This document shows, piece by piece, positions 50,968 to 59,982 of a stretch of 64,000 nt of DNA. A program made the position numbers and the translations under genes. Origin of the DNA: Scandinavium manionii (GTDB taxonomy: Bacteria > Pseudomonadota > Gammaproteobacteria > Enterobacterales > Enterobacteriaceae); the NCBI RefSeq assembly GCF_024764775.1, contig NZ_JALIGC010000037.1, positions 372,001-436,000 of the forward strand, written 5' to 3'. Below the pieces are notes generated by a model that did not search any database, was not told where the DNA came from, and was given only the letters and a program-made list of their open reading frames with translations. Position 1 is the first letter of the stretch. Every line of letters starts with the position of its first letter.

Positions 50968-51015
50968 TTTGGAGTAGTACGATGGCGAAACTGCATGATT
51001 ACTACAAAGACGAAG
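50960..51015 (+). promoter_or_regulatory. Probable S8 translational repressor site at rplX-rplE junction
   Basis: In E. coli, S8 represses the spc operon by binding mRNA around the rplE start, which mimics its 16S rRNA site. The corresponding junction is conserved in length and position here; I did not fold it in detail. Confidence 0.5.
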
Positions 51016-51521
51016 TAGTTAAGAAACTCATGACTGAGTTTAGCTACAATTCTGTCATGCAAGTCCCTCGGGTCGAGAAGATCACCCTGAACATGGGTGT
51101 TGGTGAAGCGATCGCTGATAAGAAACTGCTGGATAATGCAGCAGCTGATTTGACAGCTATCTCCGGTCAAAAGCCGTTGATCACCAAAGCACGCAAATCA
51201 GTTGCAGGCTTCAAAATCCGTCAGGGCTATCCGATCGGCTGTAAAGTAACTCTGCGTGGCGAACGCATGTGGGAGTTCCTTGAGCGCCTGATCACTATTG
51301 CTGTTCCACGTATTCGTGACTTCCGCGGCTTGTCCGCTAAGTCTTTCGATGGTCGTGGTAACTACAGCATGGGTGTCCGTGAGCAGATCATCTTCCCAGA
51401 AATCGACTATGACAAAGTCGACCGCGTTCGTGGTTTGGATATTACCATTACCACTACTGCGAATTCTGATGAAGAAGGCCGTGCTCTGCTGGCTGCCTTT
51501 GACTTCCCGTTCCGCAAGTAA
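50982..51521 (+). CDS. rplE: 50S ribosomal protein L5
   Basis: 5S rRNA-binding protein of the central protuberance, 179 residues. The P-site loop region and the C-terminal DFPFRK are conserved. Its translation start is the point of S8 repression. Confidence 0.99.
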   Translation: MAKLHDYYKDEVVKKLMTEFSYNSVMQVPRVEKITLNMGVGEAIADKKLLDNAAADLTAISGQKPLITKARKSVAGFKIRQGYPIGCKVTLRGERMWEFLERLITIAVPRIRDFRGLSAKSFDGRGNYSMGVREQIIFPEIDYDKVDRVRGLDITITTTANSDEEGRALLAAFDFPFRK

Positions 51522-51535
51522 GGTAGGGTTACTTA

Positions 51536-51841
51536 ATGGCTAAGCAATCAATGAAAGCACGCGAAGTTAAACGCGTAGCTTTAGCTGAAAAATACTTCGC
51601 GAAACGCGCTGAACTGAAAGCGATCATCTCTGATGTAAACGCTTCTGACGAAGATCGTTGGAACGCAGTTCTCAAGCTGCAAAGTCTGCCGCGTGATTCC
51701 AGCCCGTCCCGTCAGCGTAACCGCTGCCGCCAGACTGGTCGTCCACATGGTTATGTGGGCAAGTTCGGGTTGAGCCGTATCAAGCTTCGTGAAGCCGCAA
51801 TGCGCGGTGAAGTACCTGGCTTGAAAAAGGCTAGCTGGTAA
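51536..51841 (+). CDS. rpsN: 30S ribosomal protein S14
   Basis: 30S head protein, 101 residues, of the zinc-independent C-minus type: the four zinc Cys of short S14 are absent and only one Cys remains in RNRCRQTGRPHGYVGKFG. Confidence 0.99.
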   Translation: MAKQSMKAREVKRVALAEKYFAKRAELKAIISDVNASDEDRWNAVLKLQSLPRDSSPSRQRNRCRQTGRPHGYVGKFGLSRIKLREAAMRGEVPGLKKASW

Positions 51842-51874
51842 TTGTCACCAATTGAATCACGGGAGTAAAGACAG

Positions 51875-52267
51875 ATGAGCATGCAAGATCCGATCGCGGA
51901 TATGCTGACCCGTATCCGTAACGGTCAGGCCGCGAACAAAGCTGCGGTCACCATGCCTTCCTCCAAGCTGAAAGTGGCAATTGCCAACGTGCTGAAGGAA
52001 GAAGGTTTTATTGAAGAATTTAAAGTTGAAGGCGACACCAAGCCGGAACTGGAAGTGACGCTTAAGTACTTCCAGGGTAAAGCTGTTGTAGAAAGCATTC
52101 AGCGTGTCAGCCGCCCAGGTCTGCGCATCTATAAGAAAAAAGATGAGCTGCCGAAAGTTATGGCGGGTCTGGGTATCGCAGTTATTTCTACCTCTAAAGG
52201 TGTTATGACTGATCGTGCAGCGCGCCAAGCTGGTCTTGGTGGCGAAATTATCTGCTACGTAGCCTAA
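51875..52267 (+). CDS. rpsH: 30S ribosomal protein S8
   Basis: Primary 16S rRNA-binding protein and repressor of the spc operon, 130 residues. The RNA-contact C-terminal segment ISTSKGVMTDRAAR is present. Confidence 0.99.
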   Translation: MSMQDPIADMLTRIRNGQAANKAAVTMPSSKLKVAIANVLKEEGFIEEFKVEGDTKPELEVTLKYFQGKAVVESIQRVSRPGLRIYKKKDELPKVMAGLGIAVISTSKGVMTDRAARQAGLGGEIICYVA

Positions 52268-52279
52268 TCGGAGGAAAAA

Positions 52280-52813
52280 ATGTCTCGTGTTGCTAAAGCA
52301 CCGGTCGTTGTTCCTGCCGGCGTTGATGTAAAAATCGACGGTCAGGTTATTACGATCAAAGGTAAAAACGGCGAGCTGACTCGTACTCTCAACGCTGCTG
52401 TTGAAGTTAAACATGCTGATAATGCTCTGACCTTCGGTCCACGTGATGGTTTCGTGGATGGTTGGGCTCAGGCTGGTACCGCGCGTGCCCTGCTGAACTC
52501 AATGGTTGTCGGTGTTACCGAAGGCTTCACTAAGAAGCTGCAGCTGGTTGGTGTAGGTTATCGTGCAGCGATCAAAGGGAACGCAGTAAACCTGTCTTTA
52601 GGTTTCTCGCACCCTGTTGAACATCAGCTGCCAGCAGGTATTACTGCAGAATGTCCGACTCAAACTGAAATCGTGCTGAAAGGCGCTGATAAGCAGGTGA
52701 TCGGTCAGGTTGCAGCAGATCTGCGCGCCTACCGTCGTCCTGAGCCTTATAAAGGCAAGGGTGTTCGTTACGCCGACGAAGTCGTGCGTACCAAAGAGGC
52801 TAAGAAGAAGTAA
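52280..52813 (+). CDS. rplF: 50S ribosomal protein L6
   Basis: 50S protein near the sarcin-ricin loop, 177 residues, with two repeated L6 domains and the conserved C-terminal PEPYKGKGVRYADE motif. Confidence 0.99.
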   Translation: MSRVAKAPVVVPAGVDVKIDGQVITIKGKNGELTRTLNAAVEVKHADNALTFGPRDGFVDGWAQAGTARALLNSMVVGVTEGFTKKLQLVGVGYRAAIKGNAVNLSLGFSHPVEHQLPAGITAECPTQTEIVLKGADKQVIGQVAADLRAYRRPEPYKGKGVRYADEVVRTKEAKKK

Positions 52814-52822
52814 GGTAACACT

Positions 52823-53176
52823 ATGGATAAGAAATCTGCTCGTATCCGTCGTGCGACCCGCGCACGCCGCAAGCTCCAAGAGCTGGGCGCAACTCGCCTG
52901 GTGGTACATCGTACCCCGCGTCATATTTACGCACAGGTAATTGCACCGAACGGTTCTGAAGTTCTGGTAGCTGCTTCTACTGTAGAAAAAGCTATCTCTG
53001 AACAACTGAAGTACACCGGTAACAAAGACGCTGCAGCAGCTGTGGGTAAAGCTGTCGCTGAACGCGCTCTGGAAAAAGGCATCAAAGATGTTTCCTTTGA
53101 CCGTTCCGGGTTCCAATATCATGGTCGTGTCCAGGCACTGGCAGATGCTGCCCGTGAAGCTGGCCTCCAGTTCTAA
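52823..53176 (+). CDS. rplR: 50S ribosomal protein L18
   Basis: 5S rRNA-binding protein, 117 residues, with a basic N-terminus (KKSARIRRATRARRK) and the FDRSGFQYHGRV motif. Confidence 0.99.
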   Translation: MDKKSARIRRATRARRKLQELGATRLVVHRTPRHIYAQVIAPNGSEVLVAASTVEKAISEQLKYTGNKDAAAAVGKAVAERALEKGIKDVSFDRSGFQYHGRVQALADAAREAGLQF

Positions 53177-53190
53177 GGTAGAGGTGTAAG

Positions 53191-53691
53191 ATGGCTCACA
53201 TCGAAAAACAAGCTGGCGAACTGCAGGAAAAGCTGATCGCGGTTAACCGCGTATCTAAAACCGTTAAAGGTGGTCGTATTTTCTCCTTCACAGCTCTGAC
53301 TGTAGTTGGTGATGGTAACGGCCGCGTAGGTTTTGGTTACGGTAAAGCGCGTGAAGTTCCAGCAGCGATCCAGAAAGCGATGGAAAAAGCCCGTCGCAAT
53401 ATGATTAACGTCGCGCTGAACCACGGCACCCTGCAACACCCTGTAAAAGGTGTTCACACGGGTTCTCGTGTATTCATGCAGCCGGCTTCTGAAGGTACCG
53501 GTATCATCGCCGGTGGTGCAATGCGCGCCGTCCTGGAAGTCGCTGGAGTTCATAACGTTCTGGCTAAAGCGTATGGTTCCACCAACCCGATTAACGTGGT
53601 TCGTGCAACTATCGATGGCCTGGAAAATATGAATTCTCCAGAAATGGTCGCTGCCAAGCGTGGTAAATCCGTTGAAGAAATTCTGGGGTAA
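53191..53691 (+). CDS. rpsE: 30S ribosomal protein S5
   Basis: 30S fidelity protein with a double-stranded RNA-binding-like N-domain, 166 residues. The spectinomycin loop (NRVSKTVKGGRIFSF) is wild type. Confidence 0.99.
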   Translation: MAHIEKQAGELQEKLIAVNRVSKTVKGGRIFSFTALTVVGDGNGRVGFGYGKAREVPAAIQKAMEKARRNMINVALNHGTLQHPVKGVHTGSRVFMQPASEGTGIIAGGAMRAVLEVAGVHNVLAKAYGSTNPINVVRATIDGLENMNSPEMVAAKRGKSVEEILG

Positions 53692-53696
53692 TGACC

Positions 53697-53876
53697 ATGG
53701 CAAAGACTATTAAAATTACTCAAACCCGCAGTGCAATCGGTCGTCTGCCGAAACATAAGGCAACGCTGCTTGGCCTGGGTCTGCGTCGTATTGGCCACAC
53801 CGTGGAACGCGAGGATACTCCCGCTGTTCGTGGTATGGTCAACGCGGTTTCCTACATGGTTAAAGTTGAGGAGTAA
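53697..53876 (+). CDS. rpmD: 50S ribosomal protein L30
   Basis: Small 50S protein, 59 residues, from the ATG at 53697 (MAKTIKITQTRSAIGRLPKH). An in-frame start six bases earlier overlaps the rpsE stop and is not the conserved start. Confidence 0.98.
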   Translation: MAKTIKITQTRSAIGRLPKHKATLLGLGLRRIGHTVEREDTPAVRGMVNAVSYMVKVEE

Positions 53877-53879
53877 GAG

Positions 53880-54314
53880 ATGCGTTTAAATACTCTGTCT
53901 CCGGCCGAAGGCTCCAAAAAGGCGGGTAAACGCCTGGGTCGTGGTATCGGTTCTGGCCTCGGTAAAACCGGTGGTCGTGGTCACAAAGGTCAGAACTCTC
54001 GTTCTGGCGGTGGCGTACGTCGCGGTTTCGAGGGTGGCCAGATGCCTCTGTACCGTCGTCTGCCGAAGTTCGGTTTCACTTCACGTAAAGCAATGATCAC
54101 AGCTGAAGTTCGTCTGTCTGATCTGGCTAAAGTAGAAGGCGACGTTGTAGACCTGAACACGCTGAAAGCGGCTAACATTATCGGTATCCAGATCGAATTC
54201 GCGAAAGTGATTCTGGCTGGTGAAGTAACTCGTCCGGTAACTGTTAACGGCCTGCGCGTGTCTAAAGGCGCTCGTGCTGCTATCGAAGCTGCTGGCGGTA
54301 AAATTGAGGAATAA
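53880..54314 (+). CDS. rplO: 50S ribosomal protein L15
   Basis: 50S assembly protein, 144 residues. The Gly/Arg-rich N-terminal extension (KRLGRGIGSGLGKTGGRGHK) threads into 23S rRNA. It precedes secY by eight bases. Confidence 0.99.
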   Translation: MRLNTLSPAEGSKKAGKRLGRGIGSGLGKTGGRGHKGQNSRSGGGVRRGFEGGQMPLYRRLPKFGFTSRKAMITAEVRLSDLAKVEGDVVDLNTLKAANIIGIQIEFAKVILAGEVTRPVTVNGLRVSKGARAAIEAAGGKIEE

Positions 54315-54322
54315 GTAGCAGA

Positions 54323-55654
54323 ATGGCTAAGCAACCGGGATTAGATTTTCAAAGTGCCAAAGGTGGGTTCGGCGAACTGAAACGCAGACTTCTGTTTGTG
54401 ATTGGTGCGCTGATTGTGTTCCGTATTGGCTCTTTTATTCCGATCCCTGGTATCGATGCCGCTGTACTTGCCAAACTGCTTGAGCAACAGCGAGGCACCA
54501 TCATTGAAATGTTTAACATGTTCTCTGGTGGTGCTCTCAGCCGTGCTTCTATCTTTGCCTTGGGTATCATGCCGTACATTTCGGCATCGATCATTATCCA
54601 GCTGCTGACGGTGGTTCACCCGACGCTGGCAGAGATCAAGAAGGAAGGGGAATCTGGCCGTCGTAAGATTAGTCAGTACACCCGCTACGGCACTCTGGTG
54701 CTGGCAATATTCCAGGCAACCGGTATTGCTACCGGTCTGCCGAATATGCCTGGTATGCAAGGCCTGGTGATTAATCCGGGCTTTGCATTCTACTTCACCG
54801 CTGTTGTAAGTCTGGTCACAGGGACTATGTTCCTGATGTGGCTCGGCGAACAGATTACTGAACGTGGTATCGGTAACGGTATCTCGATCATTATCTTCGC
54901 CGGTATCGTTGCGGGTCTCCCGCCGGCCATCGCCCATACTATCGAGCAAGCGCGTCAAGGCGACCTGCACTTCCTCCTGTTGCTGTTGGTTGCAGTATTA
55001 GTATTTGCAGTGACCTTCTTTGTTGTGTTTGTTGAACGTGGTCAACGCCGCATTGTGGTAAACTACGCGAAACGCCAGCAAGGTCGTCGTGTCTATGCTG
55101 CACAGAGCACACATTTACCGCTGAAAGTGAATATGGCGGGGGTAATCCCGGCAATTTTCGCTTCCAGTATTATTCTGTTCCCGGCGACCATCGCGTCATG
55201 GTTCGGGGGCGGTACTGGTTGGAACTGGCTGACAACAATTTCGCTGTATTTGCAGCCTGGGCAACCGCTTTATGTGTTACTCTATGCGTCTGCAATCATC
55301 TTCTTCTGTTTCTTCTATACGGCGTTGGTTTTCAACCCGCGTGAAACAGCAGATAACCTGAAGAAGTCCGGTGCATTCGTACCAGGAATTCGTCCGGGAG
55401 AACAAACGGCGAAGTATATCGATAAAGTAATGACCCGCCTGACTTTGGTTGGTGCGTTGTACATCACTTTTATCTGCCTGATCCCGGAGTTCATGCGTGA
55501 TGCAATGAAAGTGCCGTTCTACTTCGGTGGAACATCGTTACTTATCGTTGTTGTCGTGATTATGGACTTTATGGCTCAAGTGCAAACTCTGATGATGTCT
55601 AGTCAGTATGAGTCTGCATTGAAGAAGGCGAACCTGAAAGGCTACGGCCGTTAA
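54323..55654 (+). CDS. secY: Protein translocase subunit SecY
   Basis: Channel-forming subunit of the SecYEG translocon in the inner membrane, 443 residues with ten membrane segments. The SecA/ribosome-binding cytoplasmic loops (ERGQRRIVVNYAKRQQGRR) and the plug region after the first segment are recognisable. Confidence 0.99.
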   Translation: MAKQPGLDFQSAKGGFGELKRRLLFVIGALIVFRIGSFIPIPGIDAAVLAKLLEQQRGTIIEMFNMFSGGALSRASIFALGIMPYISASIIIQLLTVVHPTLAEIKKEGESGRRKISQYTRYGTLVLAIFQATGIATGLPNMPGMQGLVINPGFAFYFTAVVSLVTGTMFLMWLGEQITERGIGNGISIIIFAGIVAGLPPAIAHTIEQARQGDLHFLLLLLVAVLVFAVTFFVVFVERGQRRIVVNYAKRQQGRRVYAAQSTHLPLKVNMAGVIPAIFASSIILFPATIASWFGGGTGWNWLTTISLYLQPGQPLYVLLYASAIIFFCFFYTALVFNPRETADNLKKSGAFVPGIRPGEQTAKYIDKVMTRLTLVGALYITFICLIPEFMRDAMKVPFYFGGTSLLIVVVVIMDFMAQVQTLMMSSQYESALKKANLKGYGR

Positions 55655-55801
<147 letters not shown>

Positions 55802-55819
55802 TTATTTCGCATATTTTTC

Positions 55820-55848
55820 TTGCAAAGTTGGGTTGAGCTGGCTAGATT
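55820..55848 (+). promoter_or_regulatory. alpha operon promoter
   Basis: TTGCAA and TAGATT are 17 bases apart, the arrangement of the E. coli alpha promoter. The -10 lies in the loop side of the terminator hairpin at 55836-55867. Confidence 0.7.
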
Positions 55849-55867
55849 AGCCAGCCAATCTTTTTGT
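55836..55867 (+). terminator. Terminator between spc and alpha operons
   Basis: The arms CTGGCTA and TAGCCAG pair perfectly with a GAT loop and are followed by CCAATCTTTTTG. It overlaps the alpha promoter -10 element. Confidence 0.8.
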
Positions 55868-55962
55868 ATGTCTGTGCGTATCCATTTGAGTATCCTGAAA
55901 ACGGGCTTTTCGGCATGGTGCGTACATATTAAATAGTAGGAGTGCATAGTGGCCCGTATAGC
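55868..55962 (+). promoter_or_regulatory. alpha operon leader, S4 pseudoknot region
   Basis: The leader before rpsM contains the GAAAACGGGCTTTTCGG hairpin and the downstream GTGGCCCG start region. In E. coli, S4 binds a nested pseudoknot covering the rpsM ribosome site and represses the operon. Assigned by position and motif; pseudoknot pairing was not checked base by base. Confidence 0.65.
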
Positions 55963-56305
55963 AGGCATTAACATTCCTGATCAGAAACATGCCGTGATCG
56001 CATTAACTTCGATCTTCGGTGTCGGCAAAACTCGTTCCAAAGCCATCTTGGCGGCGGCGGGCATTGCTGAAGATGTTAAGATCAGTGAGCTGTCTGAAGA
56101 ACAAATCGACACGCTGCGTGACGAAGTTGCCAAATTTGTCGTTGAAGGTGATCTGCGCCGTGAAATCAGCATGAGCATCAAGCGCCTGATGGATCTTGGT
56201 TGCTATCGCGGTTTGCGTCATCGTCGTGGTCTGCCAGTGCGCGGTCAGCGTACGAAGACCAACGCACGTACCCGTAAGGGTCCGCGCAAACCGATCAAGA
56301 AATAA
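55949..56305 (+). CDS. rpsM: 30S ribosomal protein S13
   Basis: 30S head protein at the A/P sites and intersubunit bridge, 118 residues, starting with GTG. The C-terminal extension RGQRTKTNARTRKGPRKP contacts tRNA. First gene of the alpha operon, under S4 control. Confidence 0.99.
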   Translation: MARIAGINIPDQKHAVIALTSIFGVGKTRSKAILAAAGIAEDVKISELSEEQIDTLRDEVAKFVVEGDLRREISMSIKRLMDLGCYRGLRHRRGLPVRGQRTKTNARTRKGPRKPIKK

Positions 56306-56321
56306 TCGGGGTGATTGAATA

Positions 56322-56711
56322 ATGGCAAAGGCACCAGTTCGTGCACGTAAGCGTGTAAGAAAACAAGTCTCTGACGGCGTGGCTCATATCCATGCTTCTT
56401 TCAACAACACCATCGTTACCATCAGCGATCGCCAAGGTAATGCACTGGGTTGGGCAACAGCCGGTGGTTCCGGTTTCCGTGGTTCACGCAAATCCACTCC
56501 GTTTGCAGCTCAGGTTGCAGCAGAGCGTTGCGCTGAAGCCGTAAAAGATTACGGTATCAAGAATCTGGAAGTTATGGTCAAAGGTCCGGGTCCGGGTCGC
56601 GAATCTACCATTCGTGCTCTGAACGCCGCTGGTTTCCGCATCACTAATATTACTGATGTGACTCCGATCCCTCATAACGGTTGTCGTCCGCCGAAAAAAC
56701 GTCGCGTATAA
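56322..56711 (+). CDS. rpsK: 30S ribosomal protein S11
   Basis: 30S platform protein, 129 residues, ending in NGCRPPKKRRV. It starts 16 bases after rpsM. Confidence 0.99.
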   Translation: MAKAPVRARKRVRKQVSDGVAHIHASFNNTIVTISDRQGNALGWATAGGSGFRGSRKSTPFAAQVAAERCAEAVKDYGIKNLEVMVKGPGPGRESTIRALNAAGFRITNITDVTPIPHNGCRPPKKRRV

Positions 56712-56744
56712 CGCCACGTTTTCCAGGTTAGTTGGAGATAGAAA

Positions 56745-57365
56745 ATGGCAAGATATTTGGGTCCTAAGCTCAAGCTGAGCCGTCGTGAGGGCACCGACTT
56801 ATTCCTTAAGTCTGGCGTTCGCGCGATCGATACCAAGTGTAAAATTGAACAAGCTCCTGGCCAGCACGGTGCGCGTAAACCGCGTCTGTCTGACTATGGT
56901 GTGCAGTTGCGTGAAAAGCAAAAAGTTCGCCGTATCTACGGTGTGCTGGAGCGTCAGTTCCGTAACTACTACAAAGAAGCAGCACGTCTGAAAGGCAACA
57001 CCGGTGAAAACCTGTTGGCTCTGCTGGAAGGTCGTCTGGACAACGTTGTATACCGTATGGGCTTCGGCGCTACTCGTGCTGAATCACGTCAGCTGGTTAG
57101 CCACAAAGCTATCATGGTAAACGGTCGTGTTGTTAACATCGCTTCTTATCAGGTTAAAGCGAATGACGTTGTCAGCGTTCGTGAGAAAGCGAAAAAGCAA
57201 TCTCGCGTGAAAGCCGCTCTTGAGCTGGCTGAGCAGCGTGAAAAGCCAACCTGGCTGGAAGTTGATGCTGGCAAGATGGAAGGTACGTTCAAGCGTCAGC
57301 CTGAGCGTTCTGATCTGTCTGCGGACATTAACGAACACCTGATCGTCGAGCTTTACTCCAAGTAA
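56745..57365 (+). CDS. rpsD: 30S ribosomal protein S4
   Basis: Primary 16S rRNA-binding protein, autogenous repressor of the alpha operon and an antitermination factor, 206 residues. The S4 RNA-binding domain (RLDNVVYRMGFGATRAES) is intact, with no ram-type truncation. Confidence 0.99.
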   Translation: MARYLGPKLKLSRREGTDLFLKSGVRAIDTKCKIEQAPGQHGARKPRLSDYGVQLREKQKVRRIYGVLERQFRNYYKEAARLKGNTGENLLALLEGRLDNVVYRMGFGATRAESRQLVSHKAIMVNGRVVNIASYQVKANDVVSVREKAKKQSRVKAALELAEQREKPTWLEVDAGKMEGTFKRQPERSDLSADINEHLIVELYSK

Positions 57366-57390
57366 AGCTTAGTACCAAAGAGAGGACACA

Positions 57391-58380
57391 ATGCAGGGTT
57401 CTGTGACAGAGTTTCTAAAACCGCGCCTGGTCGATATCGAGCAAGTGAGTTCGACGCACGCCAAGGTGACCCTTGAGCCTTTAGAGCGTGGCTTCGGCCA
57501 TACTTTGGGTAACGCACTGCGCCGTATTCTGCTCTCATCGATGCCGGGTTGCGCGGTGACCGAGGTTGAGATTGATGGTGTACTTCATGAGTACAGCACC
57601 AAAGAAGGCATTCAGGAAGATATCCTTGAAATCCTGCTCAACCTGAAAGGGCTGGCGGTGAGAGTTCAGGGTAAAGATGAAGTTATTCTTACTCTGAATA
57701 AATCTGGCATTGGCCCTGTGACCGCAGCCGACATTACCCACGACGGTGATGTCGAAATCGTCAAGCCGCAGCATGTTATCTGCCACCTGACCGATGAGAA
57801 CGCATCTATTAATATGCGTATCAAAGTTCAGCGCGGTCGTGGTTATGTGCCGGCTTCTGCCCGAATTCATTCGGAAGAAGATGAGCGCCCAATCGGCCGT
57901 CTGCTGGTCGACGCCTGCTACAGCCCTGTAGAGCGTATTGCCTACAATGTTGAAGCAGCGCGTGTTGAGCAGCGTACCGACCTGGACAAGCTGGTCATCG
58001 AAATGGAAACCAATGGCACAATCGATCCTGAAGAGGCGATTCGTCGTGCGGCAACCATTCTGGCGGAACAACTTGAAGCTTTCGTTGACTTACGTGATGT
58101 ACGTCAGCCGGAAGTTAAAGAAGAGAAACCAGAGTTCGATCCGATCCTGCTGCGCCCTGTTGACGATCTGGAATTGACTGTCCGCTCTGCTAACTGCCTT
58201 AAGGCAGAAGCTATCCACTATATCGGTGATCTGGTACAGCGTACCGAGGTTGAGTTGCTGAAAACGCCGAACCTGGGTAAAAAATCTCTTACTGAGATTA
58301 AAGACGTGCTGGCTTCTCGTGGTCTGTCACTGGGCATGCGCCTGGAAAACTGGCCGCCGGCAAGCATTGCTGACGAGTAA
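57391..58380 (+). CDS. rpoA: RNA polymerase alpha subunit
   Basis: Assembly scaffold of RNA polymerase and target of activators, 329 residues. The N-terminal domain (1-235) dimerises; the C-terminal domain carries UP-element and CRP contact residues including Arg265 in [12 protein letters not shown] and the downstream [18 protein letters not shown] helix. Confidence 0.99.
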
Positions 58381-58420
58381 CCGGATCACAGGTTAAGGTT
58401 TTACTGAGAAGGATAAGGTC

Positions 58421-58807
58421 ATGCGCCATCGTAAGAGTGGTCGTCAACTGAACCGCAACAGCAGCCATCGCCAGGCTATGTTCCGCAATATGGCAGGTTC
58501 ACTGGTTCGTCATGAGATCATCAAGACGACCCTGCCTAAAGCGAAAGAGCTGCGTCGCGTAGTTGAGCCGCTGATTACTCTTGCCAAGACTGATAGCGTT
58601 GCTAATCGTCGTCTGGCATTCGCCCGTACTCGTGATAACGAGATCGTGGCAAAACTGTTTAACGAACTGGGCCCGCGTTTCGCGAGCCGTGCCGGTGGTT
58701 ACACTCGTATTCTGAAGTGTGGCTTCCGTGCAGGCGACAATGCGCCGATGGCATACATCGAGCTCGTTGATCGTTCTGAATCGAAAGCAGAAGCAGCTGC
58801 AGAGTAA
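58421..58807 (+). CDS. rplQ: 50S ribosomal protein L17
   Basis: 50S protein near the exit site, 128 residues, with the conserved MRHRKSGRQLNRNSSHRQAM start. Last gene of the alpha operon, followed 15 bases later by a terminator. Confidence 0.99.
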   Translation: MRHRKSGRQLNRNSSHRQAMFRNMAGSLVRHEIIKTTLPKAKELRRVVEPLITLAKTDSVANRRLAFARTRDNEIVAKLFNELGPRFASRAGGYTRILKCGFRAGDNAPMAYIELVDRSESKAEAAAE

Positions 58808-58822
58808 TCTGTAGTGATTTGA

Positions 58823-58848
58823 AAAAACCCGCTTCGGCGGGTTTTTTT
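58823..58848 (+). terminator. Rho-independent terminator after rplQ
   Basis: The stem AAAACCCGC / GCGGGTTTTTTT with a TTCG loop ends the alpha operon. Confidence 0.94.
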
Positions 58849-58912
58849 ATACCCTCACAATCCCCACCTCGCTACAATAGCAGTACTCTTTTTGTTCACC
58901 CGGACGCGCACG

Positions 58913-59284
58913 ATGTGGATACTGGATCAGTGGGCCGAGCGTCATATCCTCGATGCACAAAGCAAAGGTGATTTTGATTCCCTGCCAGGCAGTGGTGAGC
59001 CTCTGCTTCTTGATGACGATTTGCATGTTCCTGTAGAATTGCGTGCGGGCTTTCGGCTGCTGAAAAATGCGGGATGTTTGCCACCTGAACTGGAGCAGCG
59101 TAAAGAGGCTGTTGAACTTGCCGATCTTTTGAAAGGGATCCGCGAAGACGATCCTCGTTTTACTGAACTCCATCGCCGTCTTACTCTGCTTGAGTTTAAA
59201 CTGCGACAGTCTGGAGTTAACACTGAATTTTTACGCGGTGAGTATGCCGATAAGCTGATCAACAAAATCAACGAGGAGCCATAA
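58913..59284 (+). CDS. yhdN: Conserved DnaJ-homologue-like protein YhdN (DUF1992)
   Basis: DUF1992 protein of 123 residues, starting MWILDQWAERHI at ATG 58913; an in-frame GTT/ATG-rich region upstream is not conserved. The GDFDSLPGSGEPLLLDDD segment is the family hallmark. Function unknown. Its stop overlaps the zntR start by one base, so the two are co-translated. Confidence 0.94.
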   Translation: MWILDQWAERHILDAQSKGDFDSLPGSGEPLLLDDDLHVPVELRAGFRLLKNAGCLPPELEQRKEAVELADLLKGIREDDPRFTELHRRLTLLEFKLRQSGVNTEFLRGEYADKLINKINEEP

Positions 59285-59709
59285 TGTTCCGTATTGGTGA
59301 ACTGGCAAAGCTTGCTGGCGTAACACCCGACACCATCCGCTATTATGAAAAACAGCGGATGATGGATAACCCTGTGCGCACCGAAGGGGGCTTCCGACTT
59401 TATAGCGACAATGACCTGCAGCGCTTACGTTTTATTCGTCACGGCAGCCAATTAGGATTTACGCTTGAAGCGATTCGTGAGCTGCTATCCATCCGTGTCG
59501 ATCCTGAACATCACACCTGTCAGGAATCGAAAGGTATTGTTCAGGCGCGACTGAATGAAGTTGAAGCCAGAATTGCGCAGCTGGAAACCATGCGACGTTC
59601 TTTGCAGCGCCTAAACGACGCATGCTGTGGAACTGCGCACAGCAGCGTTTATTGTTCAATCCTTGAAGCTCTGGAGCAAGGAGCAGAAACGGATAAGGCA
59701 GAATGTTGA
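59284..59709 (+). CDS. zntR: Zn(II)-responsive MerR-type regulator ZntR
   Basis: Activator of zntA zinc/cadmium efflux, 141 residues. N-terminal winged helix (FRIGELAKLAGVTPDTIRYYEKQ), long dimer helix and a C-terminal zinc loop with Cys in NDACCGTAHSSVYC plus Cys79 in HHTCQES from the partner subunit. Length equals E. coli ZntR. Confidence 0.97.
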   Translation: MFRIGELAKLAGVTPDTIRYYEKQRMMDNPVRTEGGFRLYSDNDLQRLRFIRHGSQLGFTLEAIRELLSIRVDPEHHTCQESKGIVQARLNEVEARIAQLETMRRSLQRLNDACCGTAHSSVYCSILEALEQGAETDKAEC

Positions 59710-59766
59710 TTTCAGAACAGCCCGGGATTACACTCCCGCCGTCTTAAACACAGAATCGGAGAGAAT

Positions 59767-59982
59767 ATGAGCCGCTATCAGCACACGAAGGGGCAAATTA
59801 AAGACAACGCTATCGAAGCGTTACTTCATGACCCGCTGTTTCGCCAACGCGTTGAGAAAAGTAAGAAAGGGAAAGGGAGTTTTGAGCGCAAGGGCAAACA
59901 CGGTAACCGGGGCAATTGGGAGGCCAGTGGCAAGAAAGTGATGCACTTTTTTACCACTGGCCTTCTGCTTTCAGTGTCCTGA
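59767..59982 (+). CDS. arfA: Alternative ribosome-rescue factor A
   Basis: Rescues ribosomes stalled on nonstop mRNA by recruiting RF2 when tmRNA is overwhelmed. The 71-residue frame has the active N-terminal part (MSRYQHTKGQIKDNAIEALL) and the basic KGKGSFERKGKHG region. The hydrophobic C-terminus (MHFFTTGLLLSVS) is the degradation tag that is removed when the mRNA is cut or ends early at the hairpin (59921-59963). It abuts the mscL stop. Confidence 0.96.
   Translation: MSRYQHTKGQIKDNAIEALLHDPLFRQRVEKSKKGKGSFERKGKHGNRGNWEASGKKVMHFFTTGLLLSVS
59921..59963 (+). terminator. arfA intragenic hairpin (RNase III site/terminator)
   Basis: The arms AGGCCAGTGG and CCACTGGCCT plus inner AAAGTG / CACTTT pairing form a long stem inside the arfA frame. 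In E. coli the equivalent hairpin causes nonstop arfA mRNA, so that ArfA is made only when tmRNA is limiting. Confidence 0.85.
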
